From Gammaproteobacteria bacterium (lineage in GTDB: Bacteria; Pseudomonadota; Gammaproteobacteria; Pseudomonadales; Oleiphilaceae), in NCBI GenBank assembly GCA_003695085.1, contig RFIV01000357.1, positions 1 through 12,994 on the forward strand: 12,994 nucleotides of DNA, given 5' to 3'. Positions 1-6,112 of this stretch are shown piece after piece. The position numbers and the translations under genes were made by a program. The stretch's first letter is position 1; each line of letters starts with the position of its first letter. The notes below the pieces were generated by a model, which was not told where the DNA came from, made no database searches, and saw only the letters and a program-made list of their open reading frames with translations.

Positions 1-59
1 GCCTGGAAGACACCTGACAATGCAATAACCTGTTCCTCGAGATCGGAGAATTGATTCAT
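1..59 (-). CDS. hflD: HflD homologue, N-terminal fragment (cut by window edge)
   Basis: Reading the minus strand from the ATG at 59 gives 19 residues, MNQFSDLEEQVIALSGVFQA-like, before the window ends. The 'EQ..AL.GVF.A' pattern resembles the start of Pseudomonas-type HflD, a peripheral membrane protein that in E. coli modulates the stability of phage lambda CII and is encoded directly downstream of mnmA. Its ATG overlaps the mnmA stop by four bases (ATGA), so translation is probably coupled. Identification rests on the short match and on the conserved mnmA-hflD order, so it is likely but not proven. The rest of the gene lies to the left of the window. Confidence 0.72.
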   Translation of the reverse strand, partial: MNQFSDLEEQVIALSGVFQ

Positions 60-1150
60 GCCACGGCCCGCTCGATGACACCGCCGCCAAGGCAGCGAAT
101 CCCGTCATACAGCACCAGAGACTGGCCGGGTGTGACGGCGCGCTGGGGTTGGTCGAAGCGAATTTCATACCCGTCTTCGATGCGGGTCACCCGGCAGGGC
201 TGATCCGCCTGGCGGTAGCGAATCTTGGCCATCAGATCCAGAGGGAAGGTTTCCGGCTCGCCGTTGATCCAGTCGATGTGAGAAACGGTGAGTGTCTGAC
301 GATAGAGCAGCGGGTGGTCAGATCCCTGCACCACGACCAGGCGATTGTTTTCCAGATCCTTTTCGGCTACATACCAGGGGGCCTCGGGAAAGTCCTTGAG
401 CCCCCCGATGCCCAGACCTTGTCGCTGGCCGATGGTGTGGTACATGAGTCCATTGTGCCGACCGATGACCTGTCCGGTTTCCGTCACGATATCGCCGGGT
501 TGCGCGGGCAGGTAAGTTTTCAGAAATTCCGTGAACTTGCGTTCGCCGATAAAACAGATACCTGTACTGTCCTTCTTTCTGGCCGTGGCCAGATCAAATC
601 GCTCGGCAATGGCCCGCACGTCTGTCTTGTGCATGCCGCCAACCGGGAAAAGTGTTCGTGCCAGGGCGCGCGCGGGTACCGCGTGCAGAAAGTAGGTCTG
701 TTCCTTGCCGGGGTCAGCGCCCTTGATCAGCCACGTAGCCTCACCGCTGCCCAGGCGCTGCGCATAATGGCCGGTGGCAATGTAGTCGGCTCCCAGCGTC
801 AGCGCATAGTCCAGGAAAGCCTTGAACTTGATTTCCTTGTTGCACAGGATGTCCGGATTGGGTGTACGGCCGGCCTTGTATTCGGCCAGAAAATGCTCGA
901 ACACGCGGTCCCAGTATTCAGCAGAAAAACTGGCGGTGTGCAGCGGAATATCAAGTGCCTCGGCGACCTTCCGGGCATCGGCCAGATCTTCCATCGCCGT
1001 GCAGTAGTCGGTGCCATCGTCCTCATCCCAGTTCTTCATGAACAGGCCTTCGACCTGGTATCCCTGCTCCTTGAGCAGAAGAGCGGAAACCGAGGAATCC
1101 ACGCCGCCGGACATGCCGACGATGACTTTGGTATCGGACGGGCTGACCAT
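56..1150 (-). CDS. mnmA: tRNA-specific 2-thiouridylase MnmA
   Basis: A cytoplasmic enzyme that adenylates U34 of tRNA-Lys, -Glu and -Gln and transfers sulfur from the TusE relay to make s2U34. The 364-residue length is usual for the family. The N-terminal PP-loop SGGVDSS is at residues 14-20. The two family cysteines are present: nucleophile Cys103 in ILCNKEIKF and persulfide-carrying Cys199 in STGICFIG. GHYA (127-130) and the GQRQGLG segment (241-247) are also typical. The ATG at 1150 puts the PP-loop at the expected distance from the N-terminus, although the ribosome site is weak. It lies 98 bases downstream of nudJ, and its TGA overlaps the hflD ATG. The order rluE-nudJ-mnmA-hflD is the same as in E. 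coli. No damage is seen and the identification is firm. Confidence 0.97.
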   Translation of the reverse strand: MVSPSDTKVIVGMSGGVDSSVSALLLKEQGYQVEGLFMKNWDEDDGTDYCTAMEDLADARKVAEALDIPLHTASFSAEYWDRVFEHFLAEYKAGRTPNPDILCNKEIKFKAFLDYALTLGADYIATGHYAQRLGSGEATWLIKGADPGKEQTYFLHAVPARALARTLFPVGGMHKTDVRAIAERFDLATARKKDSTGICFIGERKFTEFLKTYLPAQPGDIVTETGQVIGRHNGLMYHTIGQRQGLGIGGLKDFPEAPWYVAEKDLENNRLVVVQGSDHPLLYRQTLTVSHIDWINGEPETFPLDLMAKIRYRQADQPCRVTRIEDGYEIRFDQPQRAVTPGQSLVLYDGIRCLGGGVIERAVA

Positions 1151-1182
1151 TTTCTGACTACACTGCCTGCATCGGAAACAAG

Positions 1183-1199
1183 CCCGCCATTATAGCGGG
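1183..1199 (-). promoter_or_regulatory. Hairpin containing a consensus -10 hexamer upstream of mnmA
   Basis: In the 98-base nudJ-mnmA gap, CCCGC (1183-1187) pairs with GCGGG (1195-1199). On the minus strand the loop plus one stem base reads TATAAT (1194 to 1189), a perfect -10 hexamer about 40 bases before the mnmA ATG. No good -35 lies 16-18 bases upstream and there is no long T-run after the stem. It could be an internal promoter for mnmA-hflD, a weak attenuator, or chance. Confidence 0.3.
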
Positions 1200-1248
1200 T
1201 GTTTGCGCCACATGCAGCCGGCGTATGGCTTGCACAGGGCGGGGTCGA

Positions 1249-1701
1249 TCAGGCCTCGGCCTCGTAGATGGTCTCAAGTGGCAAATGCCTGCCTGCGAGG
1301 CAGTCCTCCACGCACTTGAGTACCAGCGGGCTGCGCAGTTCGCTCTTGCGGGCTCGCAGTTCATCAGCGGTCATCCAGTGAGTGCCGAGAATGTCATCAT
1401 CAATCGGTTGGCTGGTCCGCTCGTGCGCTTCACCCACGAAGGCATACCGGTGGTAGGTGACATCTTTCTCGCGCGCATGAAGAATGTACATGCCCAGAAA
1501 TGCCGTCGGCTCGATCTTCCAGGCTGTTTCTTCCAGGGCTTCTCGCCGGACGGCATCCAGAATGGACTCGTCCTTCTCAATATGCCCGGCGGGCTGGTTG
1601 AAAACTTCGCGGCCGCCTGACCGTTCACGCACCATGAGAAACTTACCGTCTTTTTCCACCACGACGGCTACGGTGGCGCGCGGTGTCCATCTTTTGTTCA
1701 T
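1249..1701 (-). CDS. nudJ: Nudix hydrolase, NudJ-type
   Basis: A 150-residue Nudix pyrophosphohydrolase. The Nudix box starts at Gly39 (GHIEKDE, Glu45) and continues RREALEETAW (residues 52-61), matching GX5EX7REUXEEXGU except that the usual glycine near the end is Ala60. WNQPAGH-like FNQPAGH precedes it, as in E. coli NudJ, whose in-vitro substrates include HMP-PP and thiamine pyrophosphate. The E. coli gene also lies between rluE and mnmA, which supports orthology; the substrate is inferred only. The ATG at 1701 has a good AGGAG site eight bases upstream, and the N-terminus lines up with NudJ. The first 59 bases overlap the end of rluE in another frame, so translation may be coupled. Confidence 0.9.
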   Translation of the reverse strand: MNKRWTPRATVAVVVEKDGKFLMVRERSGGREVFNQPAGHIEKDESILDAVRREALEETAWKIEPTAFLGMYILHAREKDVTYHRYAFVGEAHERTSQPIDDDILGTHWMTADELRARKSELRSPLVLKCVEDCLAGRHLPLETIYEAEA

Positions 1702-2296
1702 GTGTTGTGCTCCTGCGGGAACTCTCCGCTTTGCGGGGGCGGCGGTCCGGCAGGTGAATGTCGAGCGTACGATAGGTGCCGGGTGCCAGGCCCTCCAGTG
1801 TCCAGTCTCCTACAGCATACCGGATCAGCCTCAGGGTCGGGAACCCCACTGCTGCGGTCATGCGTCGGACCTGCCGGTTGCGTCCTTCTCTCAAGGTCAG
1901 AGCCAGCCAGCTGGTAGGAATATGCCTGCGAAATCTTACCGGTGGATGACGGGGCCACAACCAGTCCGGGGGCGTCAGACGCCGTGCGATGGCCGGCAGT
2001 GTGCGTCCGTCCTTGAGGTCGACCCCGGTCTGGAGGGTATGGAGTGCTTCATCGGAGATGTCTCCTTCGACCTGTACCCAGTAGGTTTTGGGCAGCTTGG
2101 CGCGAGGATGGCTGATACGGTGTTGCAGGCGGCCGTCATCCGTCAGCACCAGCAGGCCCTCTGAGTCGTAGTCAAGCCTGCCAGCCGGGTACACGCCGGG
2201 TACCCGGAGGTAATCGGACAGCGTTTCCTTGTCGCCCTCAGCACTGAACTGTGACATCACCCTGAAGGGTTTGTTGAACAAGATGAGCGTTGACAC
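1643..2296 (-). CDS. rluE: 23S rRNA pseudouridine synthase RluE
   Basis: An RsuA/RluE-family synthase that isomerises a single uridine in 23S rRNA (U2457 in E. coli). The catalytic Asp42 is in GRLDYDSEGLL (39-49), followed by LTDDGRL. A C-terminal GRNRQVRRM motif, typical of the family, is also present. I chose the GTG at 2296 because GAGGGAG lies eight bases upstream and the product is 217 residues, the same as E. coli RluE. The frame also stays open to a TTG at 2341, which would add 15 residues that do not look like the family. The arginine-rich C-terminus runs 59 bases into nudJ. It is the first gene of the rluE-nudJ-mnmA-hflD unit. There is no N-terminal S4 domain, as expected for RluE. 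Confidence 0.92.
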   Translation of the reverse strand: MSTLILFNKPFRVMSQFSAEGDKETLSDYLRVPGVYPAGRLDYDSEGLLVLTDDGRLQHRISHPRAKLPKTYWVQVEGDISDEALHTLQTGVDLKDGRTLPAIARRLTPPDWLWPRHPPVRFRRHIPTSWLALTLREGRNRQVRRMTAAVGFPTLRLIRYAVGDWTLEGLAPGTYRTLDIHLPDRRPRKAESSRRSTTHEQKMDTARHRSRRGGKRR

Positions 2297-2362
2297 CTGA
2301 ACTTCTCCCTCGGACGCGCGGGGCAGCACCGCCCCGGACAAGGGGGCATGCTACCTCAAAGC

Positions 2363-2400
2363 AGTCACGGGAGCACCCGCCTGATGGCTGGTGCGTGACT
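2363..2400 (-). terminator. Imperfect hairpin between cspD and rluE
   Basis: AGTCAC (2363-2368) pairs with GTGACT (2395-2400) and, inside that, GCACC (2373-2377) with GGTGC (2390-2394), with an unpaired GGGA on one side and a 12-base loop. It lies 26 bases past the cspD stop and just before the rluE operon. Only a short T-rich stretch (GCTTTG) follows on the minus strand, so it may be a weak cspD terminator or mRNA-stabilising stem rather than a strong intrinsic terminator. Confidence 0.35.
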
Positions 2401-2425
2401 CAGGGAGTCTGCGCGCGAGGAGCTA

Positions 2426-2734
2426 TCAGATATGCAGGGCCTTGTCGGGTTCCTGCTCTGTTTCGGTTTCCTGCCTGCTTTCCTGGACGGGCGGGGTGGC
2501 GGGTTTGCCGTCATCATCCAGCGGGATAATCTGCACCGCATGCAGCCCCTTTCCGGATGGCTGAGTTTCAAACTGCACCCGCTGACCCGCCTTGAGCGTC
2601 TTGTACCCTTCCATCTGGATGGACGAGAAGTGGACGAACAGGTCTTCGTTTGCCAGCTCAGGGTAGGCTTCGTCCGCGATGATGAAACCGTATCCCTTGG
2701 CATTGTTGAACCATTTGACTTTACCTTGAGGCAT
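2426..2734 (-). CDS. cspD: Cold-shock-domain protein CspD
   Basis: A single-stranded nucleic acid binding cold-shock protein. The start is MPQGKVKWFNNAKGYGFI, with RNP1 KGYGFI at 13-18 and RNP2 LFVHF at 32-36; the domain ends near residue 71. In E. coli CspD is a stationary-phase inhibitor of replication and is divergent from clpS-clpA, the same context as here. The product is 102 residues against 74 in E. coli. The extra 30 residues (about 73-102, DDDGKPATPPVQESRQETE and on) are acidic, low-complexity and probably disordered. The ATG at 2734 has GGGAG about seven bases upstream. The frame stays open to 2950, but that extension has no family match. A role in replication control is by homology only. 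Confidence 0.92.
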   Translation of the reverse strand: MPQGKVKWFNNAKGYGFIIADEAYPELANEDLFVHFSSIQMEGYKTLKAGQRVQFETQPSGKGLHAVQIIPLDDDGKPATPPVQESRQETETEQEPDKALHI

Positions 2735-2774
2735 GATCGACTCCCTTGTCTCGAAAGGTTGTGGGCTGAGCCCC

Positions 2775-2802
2775 TTTATTATTGTTTGCCCGAGCGGTTC
2801 AA
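2775..2802 (-). promoter_or_regulatory. Candidate sigma-70 promoter for cspD
   Basis: On the minus strand TTGAAC (2802-2797) is followed by a 16-base spacer and AATAAA (2780-2775). Each hexamer matches consensus at 4 of 6 positions. Transcription would start near 2768, giving a cspD leader of about 34 bases containing the GGGAG ribosome site. It is an eye-based call. Confidence 0.4.
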
Positions 2803-2858
2803 ACGACTTCCGCCGATGGCCTTCCAGACCTTGTGACGCCCGGCCGAATGCCTGTAGT

Positions 2859-2886
2859 TTGACACTCTTCAAAAAGGTATTATAAG
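2859..2886 (+). promoter_or_regulatory. Near-consensus sigma-70 promoter upstream of clpS-clpA
   Basis: A perfect -35 TTGACA (2859-2864), a 16-base spacer and -10 TATAAG (2881-2886, 5 of 6) make this the best promoter in the window. The start would be near 2893, about 165 bases before the clpS ATG, leaving a long leader. It points toward clpS-clpA and lies back to back with the candidate cspD promoter. Confidence 0.6.
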
Positions 2887-2928
2887 AACATTGATCAGAA
2901 ATGGTACCGCCCGCCCGTAAAAAAGTGC

Positions 2929-2957
2929 TTGAAACCCGGCGCTTTTGCATCCATAAA
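2929..2957 (+). promoter_or_regulatory. Second candidate promoter for clpS-clpA
   Basis: TTGAAA (2929-2934, 5 of 6), a 17-base spacer and CATAAA (2952-2957, 4 of 6) form a weaker plus-strand promoter. It would start transcripts near 2964, about 95 bases before clpS. Two start sites would let the leader length differ by condition; this is inference. Confidence 0.35.
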
Positions 2958-3058
2958 CTGTGATGTGTGTTCCGTCGAAATGGTTTTTCGGCGGATTCCG
3001 GAATTACGGCGGGGTAACAAAGGGTTACGGCCTTAAACGAAAATTAATCCGGTTCGCT

Positions 3059-3421
3059 ATGGGAAAACTTAAAAGTCCTCGTCTAATATTGAATCAGGGG
3101 CATCATGATGAGGAGGGGGATCATGAGGGCGATATTCAGGTTGCCCCGTCGAAGCCTCAGGTCAAGAAACCCTCTCTGTACAAGGTTGTCATGTTGAATG
3201 ACGACTACACACCGATGGACTTCGTGGTGGAGGTGTTGATGAAGTTCTTCGGCATGAGCGAGCCGCAGGCGACTCAGGTCATGCTGACGGTGCACACGCA
3301 AGGAAAGGCGGTATGCGGGGTGTATACCCGGGACATCGCCGAAACCAAGGCGATGCAGGTGAACCAGTACGCATCGGAGTGCGAACACCCCCTGTTATGC
3401 GAAATTGAGCGAGCCGAATAG
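3059..3421 (+). CDS. clpS: ATP-dependent Clp protease adaptor ClpS
   Basis: An N-recognin that binds proteins with N-terminal Leu, Phe, Tyr or Trp and delivers them to ClpA for degradation by ClpAP. The core begins at PSLYKVVMLNDDYTPMDFV. Asn47, Asp48 and Asp49 (NDDYTPM) and His79 (TVHTQGKAVCGVYT) correspond to the residues that hold the N-terminal amino group in E. coli ClpS. The end, ECEHPLLCEIERAE, is typical. The ATG at 3059 gives 120 residues with a 37-residue mobile N-terminal arm rich in His and acidic residues; this length resembles Pseudomonas ClpS. No clear ribosome site precedes it. The open frame back to a GTG at 2960 was not used because it has no ribosome site or family match. 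clpA follows after 14 bases. Confidence 0.95.
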   Translation: MGKLKSPRLILNQGHHDEEGDHEGDIQVAPSKPQVKKPSLYKVVMLNDDYTPMDFVVEVLMKFFGMSEPQATQVMLTVHTQGKAVCGVYTRDIAETKAMQVNQYASECEHPLLCEIERAE

Positions 3422-3435
3422 GCCAGAGGTGAGCA

Positions 3436-5721
3436 ATGCTGAGCAAAGATCTCGAACTGACCTTGAATGCAGCATTCAAGAATGCGAGAGAAAAGCGGCA
3501 TGAATTCATGACGGTGGAGCACCTGCTGCTCGCATTGCTTGACAATGATTCCGCCGCTCGCGTTTTGTCGGCCTGCGGGGCTGACCTGCACCAGTTGCGA
3601 ACCGAGCTGACGGAGTTTGTGGACTCCACGACGCCGCTGATTCCAAACAATGACCCGGATCGTGAAACCCAGCCTACTCTGGGGTTCCAGCGGGTGCTGC
3701 AGCGTGCGGTCTTCCATGTGCAGTCTTCTGGCAAGAAGGAAGTCACCGGTGCCAATGTGCTGGTGGCGATTTTCTCCGAGCAGGAAAGCCAGGCCGTATA
3801 CGTGCTCAAGAAGCAGAGCATCGCCCGTATTGATGTGGTCAACTATATCTCCCACGGCATCAGCAAGGTGGGGGACGATACGGAGCGCGAGCAGGAAAGC
3901 GAATCTCAGGAAGAAAGCATGGAGGATAACGGCACGCCCAAGCCGCTGGAGTCCTATGCAACCAATCTGAACGAGCAGGCGCGCCTGGGGCGCATTGACC
4001 CGCTGATTGGCCGCGAGAAAGAGGTGGAGCGGGTGATTCAGATTCTCTCCCGCCGCCGCAAGAACAACCCGTTGCTCGTTGGCGAAGCGGGTGTGGGCAA
4101 GACAGCGATTGCCGAAGGTCTGGCCAAGCAGATCGTCGAAGGCAACGTGCCGGACGTCATCAAGGAAGCAGTAGTCTATGCGCTGGATCTGGGGGCGCTG
4201 CTGGCAGGCACCAAGTACCGCGGTGACTTCGAGAAGCGCTTCAAGGCGTTGCTCAAGGATCTCAAGAAGCAGCCCAAGTCCATCCTGTTCATTGACGAAA
4301 TTCATACGATCATCGGCGCCGGTTCGGCATCCGGCGGTGTCATGGATGCCTCCAATCTGCTCAAGCCGCTGCTCAGTTCCGGTGAAATTCGTTGTATTGG
4401 TTCCACGACCTTTACCGAGTTTCGCGGAATTTTCGAAAAAGACAGCGCACTGGCGCGACGCTTCCAGAAAGTGGATGTGGTCGAGCCGTCCGTCGAGGAT
4501 ACCTGGAAGATTCTCAAGGGGTTGCGCAAGCAATTTGAGGCGCATCATGAAGTGGAATATACCGAAGATGCGCTGCGCGCTGCAGCCGAACTGGCGGATC
4601 GCTACATCAATGACCGCCATATGCCGGACAAGGCCATTGACGTCATTGACGAAGCCGGTGCCAGCCAGCGGCTGAAGCCGGAGGGCGAGCGGGCGAAGGT
4701 GATTGATGTGGACATCATCGAGCAGGTCGTGGCGTCCATTGCCCGGGTCCCTGCCAAGACCGTTTCGGCAACCGACAAGGACAAGCTGCGCAATCTGGAG
4801 CGCAACCTCAAGATGGTGGTGTTTGGCCAGAACGAAGGGATCGAAGCGCTGGCTACCGCGATCAAGCTGTCCCGTGCGGGGCTCAAGGCGCCGGAGAAAC
4901 CGGAAGGGGCCTTCCTGTTTGCCGGGCCGACCGGGGTGGGCAAGACCGAAGTGACCCGGCAGCTGGCGAAGATTCTGGGTATCGAGCTGGTACGCTTCGA
5001 CATGTCCGAGTACATGGAACGGCATACCGTGTCCCGTCTGATTGGCGCGCCGCCGGGCTATGTCGGGTTTGATCAGGGCGGATTGCTGACCGAGGCGGTC
5101 AACAAGCACCCGCATTGTGTGCTGCTGCTGGACGAAATCGAAAAGGCGCACCCGGAAGTGTTCAACCTGCTGTTGCAGGTGATGGATCACGGTACTCTGA
5201 CGGACAACAATGGCCGCAAGGCGGATTTCCGGCATGTGATTCTGGTCATGACGACCAATGCGGGTGCAGAAGTGCTGGGCAAGCGCTCCATCGGTTTCAA
5301 GAGCCAGGACAACACCACGGATGCCATGGAAGTCATCAATCGGGTGTTCACACCCGAGTTCCGCAATCGTCTGGATGCCATCATTCAGTTCAGCGCATTG
5401 TCACCGGCCACCATCTCGCATGTGGTGGACAAGTTTCTCACCGAACTGCAGGCGCAACTGGATGAGAAGCGCGTGCAGCTGGAGGTGTCGGATAGTGCCA
5501 AGGTATGGCTGGCCGAACATGGCTACGACGAGAAGATGGGTGCGCGTCCCATGGCACGGCTGATCCAGGAAAAGATCAAGAAACCACTGGCCGAGCATAT
5601 TCTCTTCGGCGAGCTGGCTGATAACGGGGGGATCGTGCATGTGGATGAGCAGGATGGCGAGCTGGTGTTTACCTTTGATCCTGCCGTCAAGGCCCTGATG
5701 GACGAGTCAACGCCCGGGTGA
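3436..5721 (+). CDS. clpA: ATP-dependent Clp protease ATP-binding subunit ClpA
   Basis: The AAA+ unfoldase that partners the ClpP peptidase and receives N-degron substrates from ClpS. It has 761 residues (E. coli 758). In order: an N-terminal double Clp repeat (1-142) that docks ClpS; an acidic linker (about 147-166); D1 with Walker A GEAGVGKT (216-223), pore loop KYRG (260-263) and Walker B ILFIDE (283-288); D2 with Walker A GPTGVGKT (497-504), pore segment GAPPGYVG and Walker B VLLLDE (562-567). The ClpP-docking loop is IGF at 619-621 (IGL in E. coli). The ATG at 3436 follows AGAGGTGAG. It is probably co-transcribed with clpS and ends before a strong terminator. clpP is not in the window. 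No missing motif is seen. Confidence 0.98.
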   Translation: MLSKDLELTLNAAFKNAREKRHEFMTVEHLLLALLDNDSAARVLSACGADLHQLRTELTEFVDSTTPLIPNNDPDRETQPTLGFQRVLQRAVFHVQSSGKKEVTGANVLVAIFSEQESQAVYVLKKQSIARIDVVNYISHGISKVGDDTEREQESESQEESMEDNGTPKPLESYATNLNEQARLGRIDPLIGREKEVERVIQILSRRRKNNPLLVGEAGVGKTAIAEGLAKQIVEGNVPDVIKEAVVYALDLGALLAGTKYRGDFEKRFKALLKDLKKQPKSILFIDEIHTIIGAGSASGGVMDASNLLKPLLSSGEIRCIGSTTFTEFRGIFEKDSALARRFQKVDVVEPSVEDTWKILKGLRKQFEAHHEVEYTEDALRAAAELADRYINDRHMPDKAIDVIDEAGASQRLKPEGERAKVIDVDIIEQVVASIARVPAKTVSATDKDKLRNLERNLKMVVFGQNEGIEALATAIKLSRAGLKAPEKPEGAFLFAGPTGVGKTEVTRQLAKILGIELVRFDMSEYMERHTVSRLIGAPPGYVGFDQGGLLTEAVNKHPHCVLLLDEIEKAHPEVFNLLLQVMDHGTLTDNNGRKADFRHVILVMTTNAGAEVLGKRSIGFKSQDNTTDAMEVINRVFTPEFRNRLDAIIQFSALSPATISHVVDKFLTELQAQLDEKRVQLEVSDSAKVWLAEHGYDEKMGARPMARLIQEKIKKPLAEHILFGELADNGGIVHVDEQDGELVFTFDPAVKALMDESTPG

Positions 5722-5748
5722 TCTGCTGTTCCTCAGGCGCGTAAACGC

Positions 5749-5777
5749 AAAAAGGGAGCAATGGCTCCCTTTTTTTT
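5749..5777. terminator. Bidirectional intrinsic terminator between clpA and infA
   Basis: GGGAGC (5754-5759) and GCTCCC (5764-5769) enclose the loop AATG, with flanking A5749-5753 pairing with T5770-5774 and T to 5777. On the plus strand the stem ends in an eight-T run after clpA. On the minus strand the same stem is followed by five Ts after infA. It therefore serves both convergent units. Confidence 0.92.
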
Positions 5778-5792
5778 GGCGTTGCCCGCGGC

Positions 5793-6011
5793 TCAGCGTG
5801 CGCGGTAGACGATGCGGCCCTTGCTCAGATCATAAGGCGTCAGCTCGACCTTGACCTTGTCGCCCGTCAGGATGCGGATATAGTGCTTTCGCATCTTTCC
5901 GGAGATATGGGCCGTGACCACGTGGCCATTTTCCAGTTCCACGCGGAAGGTAGTGTTTGGCAGCGTCTCAATGACGGTGCCTTCCATTTCTATTGCGTCT
6001 TCTTTCGCCAT
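5793..6011 (-). CDS. infA: Translation initiation factor IF-1
   Basis: A 72-residue OB-fold protein that binds the ribosomal A site of the 30S subunit during initiation, with IF-2 and IF-3. It starts MAKEDAIEMEGTVIETLPN and ends SKGRIVYRAR, an almost invariant gammaproteobacterial IF-1 of exact family length. AAGG lies about 11 bases before the ATG at 6011. It is the last gene of the trxB-aat-bpt-infA group and is convergent with clpA. As in E. coli and Pseudomonas it sits between the transferase gene(s) and clpA. A 101-base gap from bpt holds a candidate own promoter and a hairpin, so it is probably also transcribed alone. Confidence 0.98.
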   Translation of the reverse strand: MAKEDAIEMEGTVIETLPNTTFRVELENGHVVTAHISGKMRKHYIRILTGDKVKVELTPYDLSKGRIVYRAR

Positions 6012-6046
6012 GTATTCAGGGACCTTAACAACCTAACCTGTTGAGT

Positions 6047-6063
6047 AATGCCCGATGGGCATT
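6047..6063. other. Perfect 7-bp hairpin in the infA leader
   Basis: AATGCCC (6047-6053) pairs fully with GGGCATT (6057-6063) around the three-base loop GAT. It lies 36 bases before infA. On the plus strand four Ts follow, on the minus strand no T-run, so for infA it is more likely a leader structure or partial attenuator of bpt read-through than a terminator. Confidence 0.45.
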
Positions 6064-6076
6064 TTGAAGTGCGCAG

Positions 6077-6105
6077 ATTTTGCCTGATTTTGAGCCAAAT
6101 AGCAA
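6077..6105 (-). promoter_or_regulatory. Weak candidate promoter for infA
   Basis: On the minus strand TTGCTA (6105-6100), a 17-base spacer and CAAAAT (6082-6077) each match consensus at 4 of 6 positions. The start would be near 6070, so the hairpin at 6047-6063 would fall in the leader. Independent infA promoters are known in E. coli. The call is weak. Confidence 0.3.
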
Positions 6106-6112
6106 AGGGCGG

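Larger units (their letters stand above)
2735..3058. other. Divergent cspD / clpS intergenic region
   Basis: This 324-base spacer without a convincing gene is AT-richer than its flanks. It holds one plausible promoter towards cspD and two towards clpS (listed separately). The last 100 bases are an in-frame, stop-free extension of clpS, but they carry no ribosome site and do not match ClpS sequences. No repeat or mobile remnant is seen. Confidence 0.7.

Noticed and set aside
149..1195. A 348-codon open frame antisense to mnmA
   Set aside because: Same effect of codon bias; mnmA has all catalytic motifs on the other strand and the antisense product matches nothing I know.
2297..2341. TTG start for RluE 15 codons upstream
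   Set aside because: The GTG at 2296 has a well-spaced GAGGGAG and gives the family length.
2735..2950. A 72-residue N-terminal extension of CspD
   Set aside because: The cold-shock domain begins at the ATG at 2734 with a good GGGAG site; the extension overlaps the promoter region.
2960..3058. A 33-residue N-terminal extension of ClpS from a GTG
   Set aside because: No ribosome site, residues unlike ClpS, and the closer candidate promoter would start transcripts downstream of it.
3274..5235. A 653-codon open frame antisense to clpA
   Set aside because: It mirrors clpA on the opposite strand, has no recognisable domain, and arises because the real gene avoids TTA, CTA and TCA codons. clpA accounts for the conservation.
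5722..5792. A serine tRNA gene between clpA and infA, as in E. coli
   Set aside because: The 71-base gap is too short for a serine tRNA and is occupied by the terminator; no tRNA arms are seen.
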